From an uncultured Actinomycetes bacterium (GTDB taxonomy: Bacteria; Actinomycetota; Thermoleophilia; Solirubrobacterales; 70-9), in NCBI GenBank assembly GCA_937907435.1, contig CALCIA010000180.1, positions 1 through 6,750 on the forward strand: a DNA stretch of 6,750 nucleotides, written 5' to 3'. The notes below the pieces were generated by a model that saw only the letters and a list, made by a program, of their open reading frames with translations, made no database searches and was not told the origin of the DNA. Shown in pieces: positions 1-5,206 of the stretch. The position numbers and the translations under genes were made by a program. Within the stretch, counting starts at the first letter, position 1. Each line of letters begins with the position of its first letter.

Positions 1-4
1 TCTG

Positions 5-59
5 ACTCCCGTCACGGATCCGTGCCACTCCCGACGCACTCCCGTGAGGCTCCCGTGCG
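5..59. repeat. Five imperfect tandem 11-bp repeats
   Basis: Units run 5-15, 16-26, 27-37, 38-48 and 49-59, with a core close to ACTCCCGTGNG. ACTCCCGT is exact at 5-12 and 38-45, ACTCCCGA lies at 27-34 and GCTCCCGT at 49-56. The second unit is the most degenerate (GGATCCGTGCC) and forms the 12-bp palindrome CACGGATCCGTG at 13-24 with its neighbour. The window edge truncates any extension to the left. Function unknown; low-complexity drift is possible. Confidence 0.5.
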
Positions 60-84
60 CGACCCTCCACACCTTCCGCACACC

Positions 85-134
85 CGCCCCTCTCGCCACG
101 GCCACAGCCTGCCCGGGCCGTGGCGAGAGGGGCG
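85..134. repeat. Perfect 19-bp inverted repeat, hairpin-forming
   Basis: The left arm is 85-103 and the right arm 116-134. The arms are exact reverse complements of 19 bp, separated by a 12-nt loop (104-115). The stem is very GC-rich and would be extremely stable in RNA. There is no T-run on either side, so it is not a classical intrinsic terminator, although U-less hairpin terminators are proposed for high-GC actinobacteria. It could end a gene lying left of the window or isolate the peptidase genes from upstream transcription. Confidence 0.75.
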
Positions 135-135
135 C

Positions 136-196
136 GTCCTCCCCGGGCGACAGCTTGCGGGTCCCCGTCCCTCCCGGGCGCCAGCCTGCCGTCCCC
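136..196. repeat. Adjacent ~30-bp tandem duplication
   Basis: Segment 136-166 and segment 167-196 align over nearly their whole length with a few substitutions and single-base indels. Both run GTCC, a C-run with CCGGGCG, then a CAGC-TGC core, then GTCCCC. The copies abut directly, which points to local slippage or duplication. Part of the same motif (CAGCCTGCC) also occurs in the loop of the preceding hairpin, at 105-113. No function can be assigned. Confidence 0.55.
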
Positions 197-318
197 TTGG
201 CGTAGTCACTCGTGAAGCCCCGCACCGGGAGCCGTCTGTACACGGGGCGAGGGCGACGCCCGGAAGTTCGGACCGCTGGATAAGGACGCGCCGCCCCCGC
301 CCGGCGACCATCGGGGAG

Positions 319-1089
319 GTGAAGACCGCACCACGACAGATCGTCGCCTTCGGCGGTGGCGGGTTCTCGATGGAGTCGGGAAATCCGCTGCTCGACGATT
401 ATGTGCTCGGACTGTGTAAGGCGGAGCGGCCGCGGGTCTGCTTCCTGCCGCAGGCGTCGGGCGACGCCGACCACTACATCGTCCGCTTCTATCGGGCCTT
501 CGCCGCGACCCGCTGCGAGGCCAGTCATATCTCGCTGTTCCGCCGCGAGCAGGGACCGGAGGACGTGCGGCGCCATTTGCTCTCGCAGGACCTGATCTAC
601 GTCGGCGGCGGCAGCGTGGTCAGCCTGCTCGGCGTCTGGAAGGCGCACGGGATCGACACCATCTTGCGCGAGGCGTGGGAAGCCGGGGTGATCCTGTGCG
701 GCCTCTCGGCAGGCTCGCTCTGCTGGTTCGCCGAGGCGGTCAGCGGCTTCCACGGGGCGCCGAAGCGGCTCGAGGGCCTCGGTCTGCTGCCGTTCAGCAA
801 CTGCGTCCACTACGAGCGCAAGTCGGACCGGCGCGAGTCCTACCACCGCTTCCTGCGGGAAGGGATGCGGCCCGGGTACGCCGCCGAGGACGGCGCCGCA
901 CTGCACTTCGTCGGCGAGGAGCTGAGCCGCGTCGTCGCCTCGCGGCCGGAGGCGCGCGGCTACCGACTCGACGTCTCCGGGCAGCGGGTGGTGGAGATGC
1001 GGATCGCCACCACCTACCTCGGCGAACGCGGTGTCGTGCCGGAGGCGGCGCTGCCCGAGGCGCTGTCGACCGCCCTGCCGGCGGCTTGA
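319..1089 (+). CDS. Peptidase S51 family protein (dipeptidase E-like), first tandem copy
   Basis: A 256-residue cytoplasmic protein of the S51 serine peptidase family, which includes aspartyl dipeptidase PepE and cyanophycinase. It has a Rossmann-like start IVAFGGGGF (residues 8-16), the LPQASGD segment (43-49), FYRAF (57-61), the QDLIYVGGGS core (90-99), the nucleophile elbow GLSAGS with Ser130, and a likely catalytic His164 in CVHYE. The third triad member is not obvious. There is no signal peptide or membrane segment. I chose GTG 319 because it begins just before the conserved first strand; ATG 370 would remove that strand. The purine run GGGGAGG at 313-319 overlaps the start codon, so the mRNA may be leaderless or use an unusual start. 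Family members hydrolyse small acidic dipeptides; the substrate here is unknown. It lies 2 nt upstream of a paralogue and is almost certainly co-transcribed with it. Confidence 0.87.
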   Translation: MKTAPRQIVAFGGGGFSMESGNPLLDDYVLGLCKAERPRVCFLPQASGDADHYIVRFYRAFAATRCEASHISLFRREQGPEDVRRHLLSQDLIYVGGGSVVSLLGVWKAHGIDTILREAWEAGVILCGLSAGSLCWFAEAVSGFHGAPKRLEGLGLLPFSNCVHYERKSDRRESYHRFLREGMRPGYAAEDGAALHFVGEELSRVVASRPEARGYRLDVSGQRVVEMRIATTYLGERGVVPEAALPEALSTALPAA

Positions 1090-1091
1090 CG

Positions 1092-1880
1092 GTGCGTCGG
1101 ATCCTCGCCCTGGGCGGACACGACTTCACCTCGCGCCCGCCCGACCGTGCCGTCTGCGAGCTGCTGCTGCGCCTGGCGACCGAGCGCGGCGGCGAGCGTC
1201 CCCACATCTGCATCCTGCCGACCGCCAGCGGCGACACCTCCGACCTGATCGCGAGCTTCTACCAGGCCTTCGGCAACCGCCCCTGCGAGCCCTCCGACGT
1301 CTCCCTGTTCCGCCTCGGCCGCCGCCCGATGGCCCTCCGTGATCACCTGCTCGCCCAGGACCTGATCTATGTCGGCGGCGGCAGCATGGTCAACCTCCTG
1401 GCGGTCTGGGAGGCGCACGACATCGCCGGGGTCCTCAGCCTCGCCTGGCACCGCGGCATCGTCCTCGCCGGCCAGAGCGCCGGGGCGATGTGCTGGTTCG
1501 AGGCGGGCATCACCAAGTCCTCGGGCAAGCCCCTGGAGGCCGCCGGCCTCGGCCTCCTCCACGGCTCCCTCTGCGTCCACTACAACAACGAGCCCGAGCG
1601 CCGTGCCGCCTACCTCGCGGCGGTCGGCGACGGCATGCCGGGCGGTTATGGCCTCGACGATTATGCGGGCCTCCTCTGGGAGGGCGAGGACTCCCCGACC
1701 GCCGTGACCGCCCGCCGCGGCGCCCGCGCCTACCGGGTGAGCAGGCGGGAAGGCGAGGTCGTCGAGAGCCCGCTTCCCGCCCGCTTCCTGCCCGCCCCGG
1801 CTCCGGCGGCGCTGCGCGAGGACATCGCCGAGTTCCGCCGCATCAAGACGATGCGGCGCCGCGCCGGCTGGCTCGGGTGA
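1092..1880 (+). CDS. Peptidase S51 family protein (dipeptidase E-like), second tandem copy
   Basis: A 262-residue paralogue of the preceding gene, matching it segment by segment: LPTASGD (42-48), FYQAF (56-60), QDLIYVGGGS (89-98), the nucleophile elbow GQSAGA with Ser129, and CVHY with His163. The Ser-His spacing (34 residues) is the same in both copies, so both look catalytically intact. The C-terminus carries about 30 further residues, Pro/Ala- then Arg-rich, ending KTMRRRAGWLG, which the first copy lacks. GTG 1092 starts directly at the first conserved strand (VRRILALGG). TTG 1086, which overlaps the TGA of the first gene, is the alternative. With no clear Shine-Dalgarno site, translation is probably coupled to the upstream gene. 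The two may form homodimers or a heterodimer, or have diverged in dipeptide specificity; this is inference. Confidence 0.87.
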   Translation: MRRILALGGHDFTSRPPDRAVCELLLRLATERGGERPHICILPTASGDTSDLIASFYQAFGNRPCEPSDVSLFRLGRRPMALRDHLLAQDLIYVGGGSMVNLLAVWEAHDIAGVLSLAWHRGIVLAGQSAGAMCWFEAGITKSSGKPLEAAGLGLLHGSLCVHYNNEPERRAAYLAAVGDGMPGGYGLDDYAGLLWEGEDSPTAVTARRGARAYRVSRREGEVVESPLPARFLPAPAPAALREDIAEFRRIKTMRRRAGWLG

Positions 1881-1925
1881 GTTCGCAGTTATCCGCGGTA
1901 TGCGCGGATAACTGCGAACTCACCC
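1875..1925. terminator. Perfect 23-bp inverted repeat between convergent genes, putative bidirectional terminator
   Basis: The left arm 1875-1897 and right arm 1903-1925 are exact reverse complements of 23 bp around a 5-nt loop GTATG (1898-1902). The left arm contains the TGA stop of the second S51 gene, so the stem begins inside that coding sequence. It ends 13 nt short of the stop of the convergent ferritin gene. The arms are less GC-rich than their surroundings (core GCAGTTATCCGCG). No T-run follows on either strand. A second small stem, CACCC (1921-1925) with GGGTG (1930-1934), overlaps the right arm and could compete with it. Location and symmetry fit a shared terminator; a dispersed palindromic element is the alternative. 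Confidence 0.65.
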
Positions 1926-1938
1926 TTGGGGGTGGGAG

Positions 1939-2481
1939 CTATTCCGCCTCGTCGGCGGCGGGCGGGGCGGTCGGGTCGGCGCCCTCCTGCCCGAAGCTCT
2001 CCCGGGCGATGAAGTCCTCGGCGAGCAGGAGGTTGTCGTGCGAGCGCTCGACCACGTTCAGCAGGTCGCCCATCAGCGCGACCTCCTCGACCTGCTCCTT
2101 GACGAACCACTGGAGGAACTGCTCGGCGCGGTAGTCCTTGATCTCGCGGGCGAGCTCGAAGAGGGAGAAGATCTCCTCGCTGACCCGTTTCTCCTGGTCG
2201 AGCGCCATCTTCACCGGCTCGGAGCCGTTGGCGTAGGTGGTCGGCACCGACTTGATGTCGGGGATCTGGACCTCCTCGCCGGTGTCGAGGAGGTAGCGGA
2301 TCATCATCATCGCGTGCTCGCGCTCCTCCAGCGCCTGGCGGTAGAAGAAGGCGGCGAGGCGGGGCAGCGTTTCGGCGTCGTAGTAGACGGCGGCGGCGAC
2401 GTACTGCTGCGAGGCGGCGAACTCGTTGGAGATCTGCTCGTTGAGGGCGGCGGCGAAGGATTTCTTTTTTGCTTTGGGCAT
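1939..2481 (-). CDS. bfrB: Non-haem ferritin, BfrB type
   Basis: A 180-residue four-helix ferritin that oxidises Fe(II) at a diiron centre and stores the mineral in a 24-subunit cytoplasmic shell. Ferroxidase residues fit the E. coli FtnA pattern with a constant +3 offset: Glu20, Tyr27, Glu53, His56, Glu97, Gln130 and Glu133, in segments NEQISNEF, ALEEREHAM, ALDQEKR and WFVKEQVEEVALM. Overall wording (QQYVAAAVYYD, HAMMMIRYLLDTG, EQFLQWFVKEQ) closely follows mycobacterial BfrB rather than haem bacterioferritin. The N-terminus is Lys-rich (MPKAKKKS). The Pro/Ala/Glu-rich acidic tail after residue ~160 is typical of variable ferritin C-termini. ATG 2481 is chosen because AGGGAG lies 9 nt upstream and the family begins there; the frame stays open to 2526 but the extra 15 residues are not ferritin-like. 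It is convergent with the S51 pair and follows the enolase-fold gene on the same strand, but has its own leader with repeats. Confidence 0.96.
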   Translation of the reverse strand: MPKAKKKSFAAALNEQISNEFAASQQYVAAAVYYDAETLPRLAAFFYRQALEEREHAMMMIRYLLDTGEEVQIPDIKSVPTTYANGSEPVKMALDQEKRVSEEIFSLFELAREIKDYRAEQFLQWFVKEQVEEVALMGDLLNVVERSHDNLLLAEDFIARESFGQEGADPTAPPAADEAE

Positions 2482-2490
2482 CGGAGGTGG

Positions 2491-2496
2491 CTCCCT
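2491..2496 (-). promoter_or_regulatory. Ribosome binding site of the ferritin gene
   Basis: AGGGAG on the minus strand, 9 nt before the ATG at 2481. It is the clearest Shine-Dalgarno site in the window and settles the start in favour of MPKAKKK over the upstream in-frame ATG at 2526. Confidence 0.75.
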
Positions 2497-2543
2497 TGAT
2501 CTGTGGCTGAGACGAGCTGAGACCAACGTAGCCGAAAGCTCAA

Positions 2544-2599
2544 ATTCGGCTGCCCTACGTCCCGATTCGGCGGGCCTAAGCCGGATTCGGCTTGCCTAA
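2544..2599 (-). promoter_or_regulatory. Three phased 15-bp repeats upstream of ferritin, candidate iron-box operators
   Basis: Read on the minus strand, the units are TTAGGCAAGCCGAAT (2599-2585), TTAGGCCCGCCGAAT (2579-2565) and GTAGGGCAGCCGAAT (2558-2544). Starts are 20 and 21 bp apart, about two helical turns each. The first two are near-palindromes, TTAGGC-NN-GCCGAA with one mismatch between half-sites. Extended to 19 bp, the first matches the actinobacterial IdeR/DtxR iron-box consensus TTAGGTTAGSCTAACCTAA at 12 positions by hand alignment, mainly in the left half. The first unit overlaps the stop codon of the enolase-fold gene. A weak TANNNT element (TACGTT, 2530-2525) lies between the repeats and the ferritin start and would place the repeats around -30 to -80. 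CGGCTT/AAGCCG hairpins within the repeats (2588-2603) could instead help end transcription of the upstream operon. Confidence 0.5.
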
Positions 2600-3687
2600 G
2601 CCGTTTGCGGGCCGGTCCAGCGGAAGCCGAGCGCGTCGATCGAGGGCTCGAGCGGGCTCGTCGGCAGCCCCGGCGCGGTCGCCTGCTGCGGATCGTTGTA
2701 GCCGCGCGGCGCGGTGTCGTTCGGCGTGTCCGGGTGGAAGATCGAGGCCAGGTACTGGATCTGGCCGCGGCCCGGCCCGAGCTCGGTCTGGCCGCCGCCG
2801 TAGGCGCCGATGCCGCGCTCCTCGCAGTAGTCGTAGGCGGCGAAGAGGCGGGAGATCGGGCCGAAGCGCGACGGCTTGACGTTGACCGTGCGCGGCGGGG
2901 ACCAGGGCATCGCCTCGATGTCGGCGATCGAGTGGATCGGCGCGTCCCAGGTGACCCGCTCGTGGACCGGCTCGAGCAGCGGCCGCGTCGCGTCGGTCAC
3001 GTCGGGATCCTCGAGCCAGGCGTCGGGGAAGGCCTCGATCAGCTTCGCGTACAGCTCCGGGTCGGTGATCACGTCGACCGGCGTGCCTTTGTAGAAGCCC
3101 TTGAGGTCGAGCGAGTCGACCGCGCCGGTCGCCACCAGCGCCGCGATCAGCTCGTCGTCCCAGTCGTTGAACGGGTCGAGCTTGAAGCGCAACGTCGGGT
3201 ACACCGCGAGCCGATCCTCGACCGGTTTGATCGTCGACTTCTCGTCGGGGCCGAAGCCGCCCAGCCGCAGCGAGCTGACGAAGTTCAGCGGCCGCGGCTC
3301 CCGCCCGAGCGCCGCCGAGAGGTTCGTCCCCGCCTGGCGCAGCGCCAGGTCGAGGGCCGCCGACTCATACGCCCAGCGGCGGTAGTCGCACGAGACGTCG
3401 GCGCGCTCGGGCGCGCCGGCCGGGAAGAGGTCGATCCCGTCGAGCCGCTTCGAGAACTCGTCGAAGGTGCCCTTGTGGGCGAGCCCCGCGGGCGGCCCGT
3501 GGCTCTGCTGGCCGATGTGGTCGACGGCGTCGTAGACGACGTCTTCGCCGATGCCCTCCTGGCCGCCGCCGCGCAGCTTGATCACCGTGGTCAGCCTTTC
3601 GAATTCCCCCAGGCTCAGCTCCAGCCCTTCGAACGAGCACTCCTCGACCTCGAGCGGCAGGTCCTTGATCGCGTCGTAGGAAGCCAT
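2596..3687 (-). CDS. Enolase-superfamily enzyme (mandelate racemase/muconate lactonizing-like), substrate unknown
   Basis: A 363-residue cytoplasmic protein with an N-terminal capping domain (to about residue 125) and a beta/alpha barrel. Residues that can take the superfamily roles are Lys169 in LRFKLDP, metal ligands Asp194 (SLDLKG), Glu226 (WLEDPD) and Asp248 (WDAPIHS), and Lys271 (NVKPSRFG). Their spacings (25, 32, 22 and 23) resemble those of the muconate cycloisomerase / o-succinylbenzoate synthase subgroup. The usual KxK motif reads RxK here, so the first lysine is arginine. Typical C-terminal text GGGQTELGPGRG follows (297-308). Such enzymes abstract a proton alpha to a carboxylate (racemases, epimerases, cycloisomerases); the reaction here cannot be told. 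ATG 3687 lies 11 nt after the decarboxylase stop, with a weak AGGG near that stop, so the two form an operon. The stop at 2596 lies in the repeat array of the ferritin leader. Confidence 0.85.
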   Translation of the reverse strand: MASYDAIKDLPLEVEECSFEGLELSLGEFERLTTVIKLRGGGQEGIGEDVVYDAVDHIGQQSHGPPAGLAHKGTFDEFSKRLDGIDLFPAGAPERADVSCDYRRWAYESAALDLALRQAGTNLSAALGREPRPLNFVSSLRLGGFGPDEKSTIKPVEDRLAVYPTLRFKLDPFNDWDDELIAALVATGAVDSLDLKGFYKGTPVDVITDPELYAKLIEAFPDAWLEDPDVTDATRPLLEPVHERVTWDAPIHSIADIEAMPWSPPRTVNVKPSRFGPISRLFAAYDYCEERGIGAYGGGQTELGPGRGQIQYLASIFHPDTPNDTAPRGYNDPQQATAPGLPTSPLEPSIDALGFRWTGPQTA

Positions 3688-3698
3688 CCGCGCCGACC

Positions 3699-5183
3699 CT
3701 AACCCTGGCCCCGGTCGAGAGCGACCCGCAGCGTCTTCAGCTCGCGGTCGGAACCGCCGCGCACGTAACCGCCGTGGGCGATCGACTCGCGGATGTAGGA
3801 GAGCGTCTCGGCGGTCAGCCGCTCGCCCGGCAGCACGTTGGGGATGCCCGGCGGGTAGGCGGCGAGGCCCTCGGCCGCGACCCGGCCCGCGGCCGCCTCG
3901 AAGGGGACCACCTCCTGCGGCCCGAGGAACGCCTCGCGCGGCGTCATCACCAGCTCGCCCCAGGGCGGCGGCGGCGCCAGCTTCTCCTGCGGCTCGCCCG
4001 GTTCGGCTTCCAGTTCGCTCACCGCGGCGCGCAGCGCGGTGACCAGCCGCGCGCCGGTCGTCGCCGCGGGCTCGCCGAGGCCGAAGAGCCCGACCACCAC
4101 GTTCTCCGAGTACAGCTCGAGGTCGACCCCGTGCGCGTAGAAGAGCTGTTTGAAGAGCCGGTAGCCGGTCGATCCGGTCCCGCGCACGTCGATCGAGAGC
4201 CGCATCGGGTCCCAGCCGGCGATCCCGGCGCGGCCGACCATCGACTCGTCGAGCACCGCCAGCCCGGGAATCTCGACGATCTGTTCGCGGGTCCGGTAGA
4301 TCGCCTCCAGCGTCTCGCCGAGCAGCTCTTCGCCGCGCACGGCCGCCTGCCGGCGCGCCGCGTCGAGCGACCCGGTCAGGAGGCCGCTCGGGCTCGTCGT
4401 TTCCACCAGACTGACGCAGCGGTCGACGATCGCGGGGTCGATCCGGTCGCCGTGGCCGAGGTGCAGCATCGCCGCCTGGGTGAGGCTGCCGACGATCTTG
4501 TGGGTCGAGGAGGTGACCAGGTCGGCGCCGCAGGACAGCGCGTCGGGCGGCAGGTCGGGGTGGAAGTGGAGGTGGGCGCCCCAGGCCTCGTCGACGATCA
4601 GCGGCTTGCCGCGCGAGTGGGCGACCTCGGCGAGCGCCGCCACGTCGGCGCAGGCGCCGAAGTAGGTGGGGGAGACGGCCATCGCGGCGACCGCATCGGG
4701 GGTCGCGTCGAGCGCCGCCGCCAGCGACTCGGGGGTGAGCCCGTGGGCGATGCCGAGCTCGGGATCGAGCTCCGGCTGGACGAAGGTCGGCCGCATCCCG
4801 TTCAGCACCAGCCCGTCGATCACCGAGGAGTGGACGTTGCGCTGCACGACGACCTGCTCGCCCATGTGGCCGAGCGCCATGCAGGTCGCGTGGTTGCCCT
4901 GCGAGGCGCCGTTGATGAGGAACCAGCTGCGCCGCGCGCCCCAGGCCTCGGCGGCGAGGAGCTGCGCCTGCTGGAACGGCGTCGGTTCGGGCCCGATGTC
5001 GACGCCCTCGGTCACCGAGGGCACGTCGTTGACGAGGCCGGTCATCCCGACCAGCTCGACCATCGAGGGGTCGGCGGCGAGCCCGCCCTTGTGGCCGGGG
5101 ACCTGGAGGCGCCCGGTCTCGCGGGCCGAGTACTCGAGCACGGCGTCGACGAAAGGGGTCTTGGCCTGTTTGGAGTCAGCCAT
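3699..5183 (-). CDS. PLP-dependent Orn/Lys/Arg-type decarboxylase (fold type I)
   Basis: A 494-residue enzyme of the ornithine/lysine/arginine decarboxylase family, which removes CO2 from a basic amino acid to give putrescine, cadaverine or agmatine. Visible marks are PGHKGG (29-34), the cofactor-phosphate turn NGASQGN (91-97), VDEAWGAH (197-204) with Asp198 set to pair with the pyridine nitrogen, SSTHK with Lys229 as the Schiff-base lysine, and the C-terminal-domain segment YPPGIPNVLPGE (443-454). It starts almost directly at the PLP domain and lacks the N-terminal wing domain of the large E. coli inducible decarboxylases, so it resembles the short ~480-residue SpeA/YaaO-like proteins of Bacillus. 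Substrate specificity cannot be read from the sequence. ATG 5183 has no Shine-Dalgarno site; a TAGACT element 6 nt upstream suggests a leaderless message. It is the first gene of an operon with the enolase-fold gene and divergent from an FAD amine oxidoreductase. Confidence 0.92.
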   Translation of the reverse strand: MADSKQAKTPFVDAVLEYSARETGRLQVPGHKGGLAADPSMVELVGMTGLVNDVPSVTEGVDIGPEPTPFQQAQLLAAEAWGARRSWFLINGASQGNHATCMALGHMGEQVVVQRNVHSSVIDGLVLNGMRPTFVQPELDPELGIAHGLTPESLAAALDATPDAVAAMAVSPTYFGACADVAALAEVAHSRGKPLIVDEAWGAHLHFHPDLPPDALSCGADLVTSSTHKIVGSLTQAAMLHLGHGDRIDPAIVDRCVSLVETTSPSGLLTGSLDAARRQAAVRGEELLGETLEAIYRTREQIVEIPGLAVLDESMVGRAGIAGWDPMRLSIDVRGTGSTGYRLFKQLFYAHGVDLELYSENVVVGLFGLGEPAATTGARLVTALRAAVSELEAEPGEPQEKLAPPPPWGELVMTPREAFLGPQEVVPFEAAAGRVAAEGLAAYPPGIPNVLPGERLTAETLSYIRESIAHGGYVRGGSDRELKTLRVALDRGQG

Positions 5184-5206
5184 GGGCCGAGTCTAAACAC
5201 GGCGAC
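5184..5206. promoter_or_regulatory. Compressed divergent promoter between decarboxylase and FAD oxidoreductase
   Basis: Only 23 nt separate the two ATG codons. On the minus strand, TAGACT (5195-5190) fits the actinobacterial -10 pattern TANNNT and ends 6 nt before the decarboxylase ATG. On the plus strand, TAAACA (5194-5199) is a weaker -10 candidate ending 7 nt before the ATG at 5207. Both spacings suit transcription starting at or beside the A of the start codon, that is leaderless mRNAs, and neither gene has a Shine-Dalgarno site. The two elements overlap on 5194-5195. No convincing -35 hexamers are seen. Confidence 0.4.

Larger units (their letters stand above)
1..318. other. C-rich repetitive non-coding region upstream of the S51 peptidase pair
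   Basis: No convincing gene is visible here. The plus-strand frame of the first peptidase stays open back to position 22, but that extension would add about 99 residues of Pro/Arg/His-rich low-complexity sequence with no resemblance to the family, and the tandem paralogue has nothing like it. The region instead contains tandem 11-mers, a long perfect hairpin and a ~30-bp duplication, listed separately. It may be the 3' end or terminator zone of a gene left of the window plus the promoter region of the peptidases. No promoter hexamers stand out. Confidence 0.6.

Noticed and set aside
22..318. N-terminal extension of the first S51 peptidase to ATG 22
   Set aside because: The extra ~99 residues are Pro/Arg/His-rich, run through the hairpin and tandem repeats, and have no counterpart in the paralogue next door or in the family.
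1889..1912. TTATCCGCG in the 23-bp palindrome as a pair of DnaA boxes
   Set aside because: It differs from the TTATCCACA box at the diagnostic end, and only two inverted copies occur, both explained by the palindrome; there is no origin-like gene context.
2459..2473. T-run (TTTCTTTTTT) as a terminator tract
   Set aside because: It lies within the ferritin coding sequence and encodes the N-terminal lysines on the minus strand; no stem precedes it.
2482..2526. Fifteen-residue upstream extension of the ferritin to the ATG at 2526
   Set aside because: The strong AGGGAG site is placed correctly for ATG 2481, and ferritins of this type begin near there.
2605..3702. 365-codon plus-strand open frame opposite the enolase-fold gene
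   Set aside because: Repetitive Arg/Val/Glu/Asp composition is typical of the complementary strand of a GC-rich gene; the minus-strand frame carries the barrel motifs.
319..5183. A cyanophycin-degradation cluster combining the S51 peptidases with an arginine-type decarboxylase
   Set aside because: The S51 proteins look more like the dipeptidase E/YgaJ type than secreted or cytosolic cyanophycinase, no cyanophycin synthetase or isoaspartyl dipeptidase is present, and an unrelated convergent ferritin separates the genes.
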